This document shows, in pieces, positions 48,780 to 60,379 of a stretch of 64,000 bases of DNA. The stretch's first letter is position 1; every line of letters begins with the position of its first letter. The notes beneath the pieces were generated by a model. That model was not told the origin of the DNA. It saw only the letters and a list, made by a program, of their open reading frames with translations, and ran no database searches. Made by a program: the position numbers and the translations under genes. Source of the DNA: Artemia franciscana (Eukaryota > Arthropoda > Branchiopoda > Anostraca > Artemiidae); assembly GCF_032884065.1 (NCBI RefSeq), contig NW_027062613.1, forward strand, positions 62,001 to 126,000, written 5' to 3'.

Positions 48780-49772
48780 ATAAATATATATTCACCAATC
48801 ACCAATGCTACAGCACAAACACACACAAAAAAAGAGACAGAAGGAGAAAGGGAAGACTGTTTTCCTAAATTAGTGATTAATATAGACCAGCACTTGAATG
48901 AGGCCTTAACCCTACTCATCCATACAATCACATAGGTCAAACAGCATAGCCACACACAATCAACCATAAAGAATAATCCATGGACAGGCAGTCGTGTCGT
49001 CAATAAATATAAGTCGTTATTTACCGAACAATAGAAAAAATAATATAGACAAATAATTCAGAGGCAACACCCAACATAAGGGCTCATCAGGAGAATACAC
49101 TGGCCTCTATAGGGTTTCGCCACTCTAAATTCTCTACCCAGCACAGAGTTATGGCTACCACAGAATATCCTTGGCATCCCCGCGTCAGGTATCATCCCCA
49201 AAACACATGCCTATGAAAAAAAAAACAGCAAATGTAAAACAACCAAGTAAAATCAAAACAAGCTTATCTTGTTAATATATCCCTCCCTTTAGCAACAGTA
49301 GGTAAACTAAATATTATAAATTTTACCAAATCACAAATATTAACACATTGCAAAAAACCTGAATGAACTAAACAATTATAAAATTCATCTTTACCATGTG
49401 GCTAATTTAAAAAAAAAAAATCCGCTCAATTAGAAACACAATTCAAAATAAATGGCGCTGTGACAACATTACTCGAACCTCCAAAATTAGTTAAATATTT
49501 CTTTAAGTATTTCTAGATAATTCTTTTGATATTTATTTAAAAGTTCGTTATAATGAAAACTAAATTTTTTAAATTGCCAAGTTAATTTATTTGCAGAAAA
49601 ACCTCTTGATATCAATTTTTGGCATAAGATTTTACATCTATTTTTAATATCAACAAGATTACTATAAATCCTTCATAACGAAGTAACTGTGAGAAAAACG
49701 CAAAATATGTGATATTTGAGTGTATATTACTTTCAGAGAATGGGAAACTAACCACTTCAAAATCAAAATCCA
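48780..49772 (-). mobile_element. Penelope-like element 3' segment P1
   Basis: Matches the part of P2/P3 that follows the RT core: from CAAAATCAAAATCC at 49772 through the RT thumb remnant (about 49440-49740) and the non-coding segment with CCATGGACAGGCAG, TCCATGGCAT-like words and a degenerate hairpin. The homologous segment recurs at 55350-56250, 57080-57588 and 60380-61090. Confidence 0.7.
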
Positions 49773-49867
49773 CTTCAATATAAATATATGTGGCTCAGAG
49801 AAAAGATATCATTATATTGTGGCTAAAAGAGAAAGTATCACTAATTTAAAGAAGAAATTATCCTATA

Positions 49868-50957
49868 ATGTCATCAAAAAACGGGAGACCAGGAAGATAC
49901 AACAGAAAATGCAAAACAAAGCTTGCACCTCAAAAGGAAAGGGCCAGATTAAGAATGTCCAATTTACGTCAACGAAGGCCAGTCGAGGAACAACAAGATC
50001 AACACAAAAAGAGACTTAAAGCTGACAGAGATAGTAAAGGAAGGCCTGTCAATGTATTACAAAAGCAATGTGTGTGTAATCGTCTGGCATTCAAGTCCTG
50101 CCCTTCCGACGAATTTAGCTTTAATCAATATGTTCAAATCGAAACTATGTCTGAAATTTCTCCCTATTGCAATGCCTTGAAATTTAATGGTGAAACAATG
50201 GGAAGGTTTTGTACCTCAGGAAAAGTTAAGCTTCTTAAACTGGCTGCCCCACCACTGCCGTTGAACACTTTGCTTACTAGGTATACGTCTGAATCAAATC
50301 GTTTTTGAACAAACTTCAGGAAATACAACTCATGTTTCCAAATGACGTCGTTTGGTGCCCATATTGAAAATCAAGTTTATCTTATGCGTACTTTCAAAGT
50401 GACAATCTTTATGGTCGGTGATCAGTTCTTACCTCGAGATATTATTCTTTATAGCCAAAGCAATCGGTCGACAAGAACTGTTAAAACTCATCGATGCTAA
50501 GATGCCCTACAATATCTTATCATTTTTGGGATTGAGCTGACGTCCATCACTTTAATATTAAATTGATAAATCACGTCACTAACAAAGAAATGGATAAGAA
50601 AAGTAGCGCAATGAAATATTATGCATATATATTACGGATTCGTTAAAATGAAGAAAATTATATTTTAAAATGCCGTATATTTTTTCACCAATACATTGTT
50701 GATGTGTCTGCAAAGACTGAATAAAAATGTTTGCTATTCATCCGTCTGAATCAGACAAAGCTCCGCTCTGAACAATATATTCGTTTGCGAAAAGCAGTTG
50801 TAAATGACGTTAATACCACTAATGTTGGAAGAGTAACGATTTTATCTTTGTCATATGCTGGTATTCCACGTCAAATGCATGAATATGCCCAAGATGGCAT
50901 TGCGTATGTTCGTCTCCAAGGTCGTCCAGATTATTTATTACTTTTAAATGTCAACCT
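49868..50957 (+). pseudogene. Helitron Rep/helicase N-terminal region (H1)
   Basis: A basic leader (KNGRPGRYNRKCKTKLAP, then RRPVEEQQDQHKKRLKADRD) is followed by MSEISPYCNALKFNGETMG and RFCTSGKVKLLKLAAPPLP (to 50308). After frame changes come FQMTSFGA and TFKV, then RLNQTKLRSEQYIRLRKAVV, NTTNVGRVTILSLSYAG and RQMHEYAQDGIAYVRLQGRPD (50731-50940). These are the blocks of the Helitron transposase before the HUH nuclease motif. The rolling-circle nuclease itself is deleted: the frame runs directly into a helicase segment. Broken by stops at several points. Confidence 0.8.
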
Positions 50958-51780
50958 GAAAACTTTTTATTTATGGACACACGTAAATACATTAAAATTA
51001 ACTATAAATATGCGTTTCCGATTTTGGAAACAATCACTCTGATGAAACAATTTCAGACAAATTGCTGAAAATTGGAAACGCAATGTTCCCAGATGACTCG
51101 ATTTCAGGACGTATACAAATTCCTCCTGAACTTCGTAATTTAGTGGTATGAAAAATATTTTGTTTGAAAAGGTATTTCCGAATACTCTAAACAATTATAT
51201 AAATCATAAATGGCTACGTGAACGAGCATTTCTGGCAGCCAAGTACATAGCCATCCAAGAAATCGGCAATATTCTTCTGACCAAGATTCGAGACCAGGCA
51301 GTCATTTACAATTTAGTCTTAAATCGCATGTAGCGGTGAACTATTCATCAGAATTTTTAAATTCCCTGGATTTCCCAGGGTTTCCACCGCACGTGCTATA
51401 ACTAAAAATAGACGTACCAATAATACTTTTGCGAAATATTAACCCACCAAAGTTTTGCAATGGCACGCAATTTGCCGTAAAAATAATTGAAGACGTAATA
51501 AAGGCGACAATCTTGACAGAGCCTTCTGAAGGTAAGGCTGTTCTTATTCCTCACATTCCTATGATTCCAACTGATTTCCCTTTTTGAAAAAGTGTAATTC
51601 TCAATTCGATTAGCATTTGCAATCAGCATCAACAGAGCTCAAGCGGGGTCATCAGAAAAATGTGGAATAGATCTTAATACGGATTGTTTTTCCCGTGGAC
51701 AAATATATGTTGCTTGTTCAGGAGTCAGTAAACCGGACAATCAATTTATATGCACGGTCAAATTGACAGCAAAGAATGTT
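50958..51780 (+). pseudogene. Helitron helicase C-terminal remnant (H1), fused after an internal deletion
   Basis: Immediately after GRPDYLL comes LKTFYLWTHVNTLKLTINMR, which corresponds to LKSFNLWAHVKTLKLTTNIR in H2, i.e. the late PIF1-helicase region. Next come VFPNTLNNYINHKWLRERAF, LKIDVPIILLRNINPPKFCN-like text and IPMIPTDFPF, the last conserved blocks before the 3' end. The walker motifs are absent. So H1 lost everything from the HUH nuclease to the middle of the helicase. Confidence 0.75.
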
Positions 51781-52010
51781 GTATATCCACACGTTTCACG
51801 CAGTTAAAAATTAGCACCTTGTAGGCATTTTTCAAAGAGAGAAATTACCAAAAGAAAGCGTGTCGATGCATTACATAAGCAACGCAAAGCCTAGCTTACG
51901 GCTGAAAGAGAAAGTAAAAAAAGAATACGTGTCGAAGAATTACCAGAGTATAGAAGAGGAATTACCAGTTGTATATCCGCAAGTTTTCTGCAGTTAAAAA
52001 CTAGCACCTT
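51778..52010 (+). repeat. Duplicated Helitron 3' coding end, 190 bp period
   Basis: GTTGTATATCC followed by a MCRMGTTTYMYGCAGTTAAAA theme and AGCACCTTG occurs at 51778-51820 and at 51968-52010. The interval encodes a basic scrap (RKRVDALHKQRKA, then ERESKKRIRVEE) like a Helitron leader peptide. Confidence 0.6.
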
Positions 52011-52995
52011 GCAAACGTGTTGCTGGGGCAAGTTCCAGAAAAAAACAAACTAAGAAATAAAGAAGATAATTAAAATGAAAAAAGAAAAAATAAAAAAAAA
52101 CTAAAAAACGTAAACAACTAATAAAAACCAAAATGAAAAAAAAACGAAAAAAAACTTAAGTCATGGCTAATTGTAGAAAAAGCCAAGAAATATTGTTCAA
52201 TTAAGTGAGAAGAAAAACGTGGTATTAATTTCCCCCGTTTCATTGCCGACGCTACCATCTCTAAAAGATGCTACACCACTCATGTCACTTCACAATGGTG
52301 AACTAGTGTCAATCTGTTGGAGGGTCTCTCCGTTGAATACACGCTGGTATACTGATATAACGGACAGTTTTCCAGCATACTAGGAAATTGTCTTTTGAAA
52401 ATGTTCTACCTTTTTCATCACGCTAGGATGAGCCAAAATATTTGAAAGCTAGCAAATATATTTGGTCTTAGGCAGGTTGAATCAAGAATTTAGAATTAAA
52501 ACATGAGACCCATAATTTCGCCCAGAATCAGAGGTAAACAAGCATCTGAAGTTAAAGTATGGGCCATTGTACAATGGGCGTCAGGCAAGGCAATTGATTC
52601 AATCTATAAACTTGAACATTTTCTAGACTAATAAAAAAGTTAATTTAATGTTTGTTGAAGACCAATTTTGAATGTTATACAGTGGACATGGGCTAGATGG
52701 GAACCCCAAATGAAAAAGACTAAATTGTTGGTATGTTTGTAGCGGATGGACCAAAGAAAAAATGAAAACAAATTAAAAGTAAAAAATAAGGGGTAACAAG
52801 AATTGAAAAACTTGAAAAAAGAAAACCATATTTTTGAAGCTTAGTAGATATAATTTTAGAAATTGGACTTGCTTTAATAATGAAACATCTTTGAAAAAAC
52901 TACAATAGAACACAATGGACAATGAGAATCAATATATTGAAGCCTACCGCGTGCCGTTCTGGGGCATGGTGGCGAAGCCACAGGGACTCAGTTAG
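52011..52995 (+). mobile_element. H1 Helitron 3' non-coding part with terminal hairpin
   Basis: A-rich then mixed sequence. Near the end, GTGGC-GAA-GCCAC (52969-52981) forms a hairpin about 10 bp before TTAG (52992-52995). Helitrons end in a short hairpin followed by CTRR; TTAG differs from it by one base. The next element begins a few bases later. Confidence 0.5.
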
Positions 52996-53001
52996 TATAT
53001 A

Positions 53002-54957
53002 TCTGCATATACAAAAATAAGTTGCATGTTTGTGTGTTTTTCCAAGTTTGTGTGTTTGTCTGCATGTGACGTCATTATGATTATGTAAGGCGTTGCATAT
53101 GACGTCAAAGGCTTTCTATATGACGCCATTATAAGTATATAACAGGGGAAATCAAAGACACATTTTAGTATGAATCTTACAATGATAGAAGAAACAGCCG
53201 AGGAGGCTGCTCAAAGAGTTAAAGCCAAAAGGCTTCGTCCTTTGAGTATTTGATACCAGTAAACGGTACTATACATGACACTTACCGAAGTGCGTACCAA
53301 GCTCTGAATTTATTGGAGAATGACCAACATTGGGATAACTGCATCAATGAAGCGTGCGAAACGTCAACTCGAAGTCATATTCTTGTATTGTTTGGAATCA
53401 TACTAACAACTTGCTCTCCTTCAGCTTCTACAGAGTTATGGGGAAAATATAAATCGAAAATGGTCGAGGATATACTCAATCGAAAACAGTTAAAGACGTC
53501 AGATATGATTTTTGATTTTACATCAGAAATTTATGACTACACTGTAGTGATTATTGAAGATTTGTGCTTGTGCATGGCAAACAAACCTATTCAGGATTTG
53601 GGAATGTCTTAACCTAATCCTAACGCTGCTGTTTCAAAATGTTTAGAAACGGATCGTGAGTAAAGTTATAAGAAGACTGATCGATTGCCGTATGTACAGA
53701 ATAATATTTCTAAGTTAACATCTGAGCAAAGTACATTTATGATAAGATAATGTATTTTGTCGATAACTACCTTGGAGAATTTTTTTTTTTTGGATGCGCC
53801 AGGAGGTACTTGTAAGGCGTTAGTGATAAAATTAATTCCAGCATCAATACGAACAAAAAATGACACAATTTTGGCAGTTGTGTCATCCGGAATAGCCGCA
53901 ACGTTACTGCCCGGTGGAAGAACTGCTCATTCCGCTTTGAAATTGCCTCTGAATTTGCATTCTACAGAAACTCCCATATGCAAAATTTCCAAATCATCTG
54001 GGATGGGTAAAGTATTGCAGCAATGCAAACTTGTTATTTGGGACGAGTGCACAATGGCACACAAAAAACGCTCGAGGCTCTGGATCAATCATTGCGAGAT
54101 TTCTGAGGAAATTCAAAACCCTTTGGCAGCACATTAATATTGCTTGCGGGAGATTTAAGGCAAATATTACCTGTAATACCTAGATCAACCCCTGCGAACG
54201 AAAAGAATGGTTGCCTGAAAAGTTTTAATTTATGGGCACATGTAAAGACATTAAAACTAACTACAAATATTCGTGTCTGATTGCTAAGCGATGACTTCGT
54301 CAAAAATTTTCAGATCAATTGCTGGGAATTGGAAACGGAAAGCTCCCAGTAGACTTAAATTCAGGATGCCTATATGTGCCTGTTGAATTCTATAATTTAG
54401 TGACGTCCAGAAATGAATTGGTTGAAAATGTATTTTCGAATATTCTAACCAATGAACCAAATAAAGCGATTAAATATCCATCTAAATTTTTAAATTCTAT
54501 GGATCTCTCAGTGTTTCCACCTTACGTGCTACAGCTAAAAATAGGCGTACCAATAATACTGTTACGAAAGATCAACCCACCGAACCATTGCAATGGAACG
54601 TGACTTGCCGTAAAAAAAATGGAAAACGTGAGAGAGGCAAAAACCGTTATAGGGCCTTTTGAGGATGAGGCTGTTCTTATTCCTCTCATTCCTCATTCCT
54701 CATGATTCCTCATGATTCCAACGGATCTGCCTAATCAATTTAAAAGATTGCAATTCCCAATTCGATTAGCATTTGTAATTATGATGATTAAAGTTCAAGG
54801 GCAATCATTAGAAAAATGCAGTATAGATCTTAATAGAGATTGTTTTTCCCATGGACAACTGTATGATTTCCAAGGGTTGGTAAACCTGACAATCTATTTA
54901 TGTGCCCAGACAATGGGACAGTAAAGAATTTTGTATATTCGCAAGTTTCATATAGTT
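53002..54957 (+). pseudogene. Second Helitron (H2): PIF1-type helicase remnant
   Basis: Starts TCTGCATATAC at 53002, a Helitron-like TC terminus. A promoter-like segment follows, then a helicase in several frames: LLENDQHWDNCINEA and LFGIILTTCSPS (53330-53420); the Walker A region FFLDAPGGTCKAL (about 53780-53825), in which the usual GGTGKT has become GGTCKA; SSGIAATLLPGGRTAHSALK; the Walker B VIWDECTMAHKK (about 54030-54070); LLAGDLRQ-like and SFNLWAHVKTLKL; then LQLKIGVPIILLRKINPP and IKVQGQSLEKCSIDLN. The HUH nuclease is not present. Walker A loss and several stops make it inactive. Confidence 0.8.
53067..53143 (+). promoter_or_regulatory. Helitron promoter-like cassette: CRE palindromes plus TATA
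   Basis: TGACGTCA at 53067-53074 and 53100-53107 and a one-base variant TGACGCCA at 53121-53128, the last followed by TTATAAGTATATAAC. TGACGTCA is the CREB/ATF site. The last part, GACGYCATNATAAGTATA, recurs at 55060-55080 and 61502-61524. A promoter role is inferred from this arrangement and conservation. Confidence 0.45.
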
Positions 54958-55146
54958 AATTTGTATTTTATATATATATATCTATTTATCTATTTATCTA
55001 TATAAAAATAAATTCTATTTATGCATGTTTGTTTGTTCGTAAAAAGAGCGTTTGTATAAGACGTCATCATAAGTATATAAGGCTTTGTATATGCACAGAC
55101 AATGGGATAGTGAAGAATTATGTATATTCGCAAGTTTTATGTAAAT

Positions 55147-55148
<2 letters not shown>
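54958..55148 (+). mobile_element. Short Helitron scrap (H3): 5' end fused to 3' coding end
   Basis: TATGCATGTTTGTTTGTTCG (from about 55018) and GACGTCATCATAAGTATATA match the H2 start. They are followed within 20 bp by ACAGACAATGGGATAGTG and TGTATATTCGCAAGTTTTAT, the H2 end. Everything between is missing. Confidence 0.55.
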
Positions 55149-55343
<195 letters not shown>

Positions 55344-55349
55344 ATGAAA

Positions 55350-55990
55350 AGCGAAATCATCAATCCAAGAGTACAAACGCAAAAAAAAAGAAAAAAAGAG
55401 AAAGGAGATACAAGGAGAAAGTGAAAACTGTTTTTTTCTAAATTAGTGATTAATATAGACCAGTTGTTCAATGAGGCCTTAACCCTACTCATCCATAAAA
55501 CCACATAGGTCAAACAGCATAGCCATACACAATCAACCATAGGGAATAATCCATGGACAGGCAGTCATGTCGTCAATAAGTATAAGTCGTAATTTGCCAA
55601 ACAATAAAAACCATTAAGAAAAATAATTCAGTGGCAACAACCCAACACAAGGGCTCATCAGGAGAATACACTTGCCTATAGGGTTTCGTCACTTTTAAAT
55701 CTCTACCCAATCAAGTGTTTTGCCTACCACAGAATATCCATGGCATCCCCGTGTGAGGTATCACCTCCAAAATACATGCCTATGAAAAAACCAGCAAATG
55801 TAGAATAACCAAGTAACACCATATTAAGCTTATCCTTTGAATATATTCCTCATTTTAGCAGCAATAGGTAAACTAAATGTGATAAGTTTTACCAAATCAC
55901 AAATATTATGTATTTGCAGAAAACCTGAATGAACTAAACAATTATAGAATTCGTCTTTACCATGAGGCTATTTTTTTAAAAATCTGCTCT
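55350..55990 (-). mobile_element. Penelope-like element 3' non-coding segment (P2)
   Basis: Matches 48830-49440 and 60440-61060: CCATGGACAGGCAGTC, ACAAGGGCTCATCAGG, CCTATAGGGTTTCG and TAGCAGCAATAGGTAAACT are shared in order. Apparent ORFs ([12 protein letters not shown]...) are the same non-coding repeat read through. Confidence 0.65.
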
Positions 55991-57018
55991 ATTAGAAACA
56001 CAATTCAAAAAAAATGGCGCTGCATCATCATTTCGCGAACCTCTGAAATTAGCGGAAAATTTCCCTAAGTATTTCAAGATAATTCTTTTGGTATATTTAA
56101 TTAAAAGTTTGTTATAATGAAAACAAAATTTTTAAAATTGCCAAATTAATTTATTTGCAGAGAAACCTCTTAATATCAATTTTTGGCTCAAGATTTTAAA
56201 TCTATTTTAAATATCAAAAAAACTACTAAAAATCCTTGCATAACGAAGTAACTATGAGAAAAACGTAAAATATGTGATAATTGAGCGTATATTACCTTCA
56301 GGGAGTGGGAAACTAATCATTTGAAAAATTAATTGATTATTATCAGAAATATCAATATTTAAATCAAAGAAATGATTTTCATATCCAGCAGCATGACTAG
56401 GTTCAAGAATAAGCTCTGATGGATATTTATTTTTAGAAATATCGATGAAATCCCTACAATTTAAGACCAAAATATCATCTAAATCTCTATTATTATTTGA
56501 CAAAACATATTTTAAATTATGTGGATTATTCTTATCCATCATATATTTATATTCTAGATGATTTAAAACAAGTTAGCTATAAATGGGCTGGCATTTCCCC
56601 CCTTGGGAAATTCCACGATTTGCTTGGACAAATCACCACACAAATCTTATATAAGTATTGTATAAAGCAAATTCTAATAACTTAAAAATAATATCCAAGC
56701 TGTAACATCTCAAGCTAGCTGTAGTCTTAAAGCAATTTGTCCATGTAGCTTTTTTTATTATAAGTGTCAATTTTTTAGAACCTTTTACTAGATAAGAGGA
56801 TATTTTTCTTGATAACCCTTTTTAAATTATCTAGCGCTACATGAAGTAATAAATTAGTATACATTGTCGTAAAATCGAAAGACTCAATTCTCTAAGCTGA
56901 AACCATTGTTTAAGAGTCTAGCACCTGCAGTGAATTATTATCACTCTGATATGGATTAAAATTCGAAAATTTTTTAATACCAGAACAATAGGTTTTAAGT
57001 TTATTTATAATTTCCTTT

Positions 57019-57019
<1 letters not shown>
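55991..57019 (-). pseudogene. Penelope-like reverse-transcriptase fragment (P2)
   Basis: The minus strand carries the RT from after motif A to the thumb. It includes LKYVLSNNNRDLDDILVLNC, where the catalytic YLDD of P3 is RDLDD, then KYPSELILEPS, ENHFFDLNIDIS, PEGNIRSIITY and thumb text. It duplicates 57080-58345 (offset about 1.33 kb) and is separated from it by an AT microsatellite. Confidence 0.75.

Positions 57020-57078
<59 letters not shown>
57017..57078. repeat. (AT)31 microsatellite at the P2/P3 junction
   Basis: About 62 bp of uninterrupted AT exactly between the two tandem Penelope-like segments. Confidence 0.95.
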
Positions 57079-57082
<4 letters not shown>

Positions 57083-57299
57083 AGCAAAAGTAGAATAACC
57101 AAGCAACATCATAATAAGCTTATCCTGCTAATATATTCCTTATTTTAGCAGCAATAGGTAAACTAAATGTGATAAATTTTACCAAATCACAAATATTAAG
57201 TCTTTGCAGAAAAACTGAATGAACTAAACAATTATAGAATTCGTCTTTACCAGGAGGCTATTTTTGAAAAAAAATCCGCTCTATTAGAAACATAGTTCA

Positions 57300-59350
57300 A
57301 AATAAATGGCGCTGCATCACCATTTCGCAAACCTCCGAAATTAGCGGAAAATTTCCCTAAGTATTTCCAGATAATTCTTTTGGTATATCTATTTAAAAGT
57401 TTGTTATAATGAAAACAAAATTTTTAAAATTGCCAAGTTGATTTATTTGCAGAGAAACCTCTTAATATCAATTTTTGGCTCAAGATTTCACATCTTTTTT
57501 TAATATCAACAAGATTACTATAAATCCTTCATAACGAAGTAACTGTTAGAAAAACGCAAAATATGTGATATTTGAGCGTATATTACTTTCAGGGAAGGTT
57601 TAAACTAATAATTTCAAAATCAAAATCATCCGTTTTATTAAACAATTTAAAACTTAATTTATTATTATAAGAAATATTAATATTTAAATCAAAGAAATGA
57701 TTTTCATGTCTAGCGCCAAGACTAGGTTCAAGAATAAGCTCTGATGGATATTTATCTTTAGAAATATTGATGAAATCTCTACAATTTAAGACCAAAATAT
57801 CATCTAAATATCTTTTATTATTTGACAAAACATATTTTAAATTATTTGGATTATTCTTATCCATCATATATTTATATTCTAGCTGACTTAAAACAAATTA
57901 GCTATAAATGGGCTGGCATTTCCCCCCCTGGAAATTTCCACGATTTGCTTGTACAAACTACCACCAAATCTTATATAAGTATTGTATAAGGCAAATTCTA
58001 ATAACTCAAAAATAATATCCAAGCTGTAACATCTCAAGCTAACTGTAGTCTTAAAGCTATTTGTCCATCTGGCTTTTTTTACTATAAGTGTCAATTTTTT
58101 AGAACCTTTTACTAGATAAGAGGAAATATTTCTTGATAACCCTTTTTAAATTATCTAACACTAAATTAAGTGATAAATTAGTATACATTGTCTAAAAATT
58201 AAAAGACTCAATTATCTTAGCTGAAACACTGTTAAAGATTATAGCACCTGCAGTGAATTATTAACACTCTAATATGGATTAAAATTCGAAAATTTTTAAT
58301 ACCAGAACAATAGGTTTTAAGTTTATTTATAATTTCCTTTAAAATTAAAGAGAGGTCAGTAGCAGCAGTGTGGGTTGGATATTTAGCTGCTCCAGCAAAA
58401 AACCGTGGTTTGGGGGATTCTTATGAAATTTTACAGTCCAATATAGGAAAGGAAACTTTATATCATTGTCGTTTATTTTAATATTAAAATTTTTTAACTG
58501 TATTTCTTCAGTCTTTTCAATTAACTTCTCATTCTCTAAATTTACCTTTTAAGCAACTTTAGTTGTGCATAACTCCCTTTTTAAGATATCACAATACAGC
58601 TTCTGACAAATTATGGCAAAATTATTATGAGCTTTATCCAACGGCACAATTACAAATTCACTCTGTAGATTAGTAATTGCTTGTTTAATCTTAGCATTAT
58701 AAAATAATGAATTAGTGTTTCTTTTTTTTTAGTTAGAGTATATTTTATTTCGTATTCTACTAATAATTAAATTCTTCCAACTTTGAAAACCCTCTGTATT
58801 TTTATTCTCTGTCTTACACCACTTATCAATAAATTAATCAGGATTATTTTCCAAGCCTTCAAGAACATTCGATGGTTTCAGATGAAGAAAAAGACAAAAA
58901 TTAGCCCCTTTATTCATTATAATTTAAGATAATCTTGCTTTATTATTGACAAGTCCCCTGTTATAACTTGTTTGTAAGTGGGATTTACAAATGGGCCAAG
59001 TTGCTTACAGTTTTAAACCAGATTCCAATTTATATTACTATCTAATCTTTTAAGTATCAAATTATAATTAAAAATAATTTGCCCAATAAATTTTGAAAAT
59101 TTACAAGTTAAAACTGGGCTATCATTATAATTCAAATTACCAGGAAGAGCCTCTGTCACATCCCGCTGATTTAATATTTCCGGTAAATTAATATCTTCAA
59201 TCTCCTTACAAGTAAAATTAATAGGTAGATATAATCTCTTATCCTGATAACCAATCTTATCAAACTTTTTTTTTTGAAATAAATTTCGTTTTAGTTAGAA
59301 TACAAATTATATCGCATATTAGTTTAAAATTACATTCAAGAGTTGTATTA
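57300..59350 (-). pseudogene. Penelope-like element reverse transcriptase (P3)
   Basis: Frameshifted but nearly complete RT, read from 59350 downward. LYLPINFTCKEIEDINLPEI and NPTYKQVITGDLSIIK at the amino end (about 58940-59270) are followed by FVIVPLDKAHNNFAIICQK and FPFLYWTVKFHKNPPNH (about 58400-58660), both Penelope hallmarks. Then come FFAGAAKYPTHTAATDLSL, a motif A-like TMYTNLSLNLVLDNL (about 58150-58200), ISRGGNASPFIANLF (57888-57935), the catalytic NNKRYLDDILVLNC (about 57790-57840), ELILEPS, FFDLNINIS, and thumb blocks PESNIRSNITYFAF and GFSANKSTWQF. RTs of this class are related to telomerase and prime on nicked DNA. Several stops make it inactive. Confidence 0.85.
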
Positions 59351-59469
59351 TTCTTAACAATCCAGAAAAGTTTGATTTAATTCCTCTTGGATAAATTATT
59401 TAGACATTTTATTACAGAAATCATACCCCTAGATTCAAGTAGCTGGCACATATCTCTAGAAAGCATATG

Positions 59470-60096
59470 TAAATCCAACTCATTTTTTCTATTATTTTTC
59501 CCTTATCCTCTCGATCATTTGTTTCGTTTAGTAGAAGAAGTAAAAGAAGGATGGTCCATAAGACCATCAACACATTCAACAATTACCTGAGACATGTCAC
59601 AATATTTTGCTACACGATCATTTAGCCCAAAAAGATAAGCTGTACCAAGAGTATGGATCCAGAAATCCTCCTGTTTACGTAGTCTATTATTCTTCTCTTC
59701 TTTATTTAAAGTTTCTTACTCTAAATTTTCTAAAATTATGACAATTATATCTGATATGGAGTATGTACCATTATTACAATATTGAACTAGATAGTTATTA
59801 GTTTTTTAATTATTAACTGTTGTCTTATGTCTAGAATATCTTTTATGTATCTTATTAGTCGTTTCCCCCACATATTGTAGGCAGCATTTATTACATTGTA
59901 ATATGTAAATCGCATCGGTTGTTTTACAATTAACATTACCACGTAACTGGCAAGCAAAATTTTTATTATACGATGTACTCTTAACAGAAGTCCGTGGGAT
60001 AAAATGATCTTGGCAAAGAAAACAACGACTCTTACACTTTTTAGCTTTTAAAAAATCGTTCCGAGTTCCATGGCTAATATTTGTATTTTGTTGCAT
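59470..60096 (-). pseudogene. GIY-YIG endonuclease domain located upstream of the Penelope-like RT
   Basis: The frame opens at 60096. A Cys-rich segment (CKSRCFLCQDHF) leads to NCKTTDAIYILQCNKC and LQYVGETTNKIHKRYSRH, the GIY...YIG core (here AIY and YVG) with the conserved Arg-containing helix. After a stop, text continues with NNGTYSISDIIVIILENLE and RKQEDFWIHTLGTAYLFGLN. It then passes, in decayed frames, toward the RT amino end at 59350. In canonical Penelope elements this nuclease follows the RT; here it precedes it, as in Naiad/Chlamys-type elements. In intact elements it nicks target DNA. Confidence 0.75.
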
Positions 60097-60379
60097 TAAA
60101 AGTTATTGAAAATAAATCCAAATGAAACCAACATCCAAATCAAAATCCAACAATTAAAGTTCAAAGGAAATGCCAAGGTCAGTAGGTCAATAGGTCAATA
60201 AATACATAAACATGAAAAAAAATAAAAAATTGTGTAATGAAAATATAAAAAAACATGAAATTAATGAAAACATAAAAAAAACATGAAATTTGCATAAGTG
60301 CCATCTCACCAATAATTAACAATATCAGGATATAAGCTTGGACAAGGGTAAAGGTCTGTCGGAGAAAAAAAACTAAAAA

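Noticed and set aside
49080..49130. Hammerhead-ribozyme-like words (CTGATGAG and CGAAAC on the minus strand) in the Penelope-like terminal segments, also near 55650-55715 and 60700-60760
   Set aside because: The two core boxes are in an order that would need a type II layout, and only 5 nt separate a possible GUA from CUGAUGA, so no stem I can form. Copies vary (CTGTTGAG at 60.7 kb). An Infernal search with the hammerhead models would settle it.
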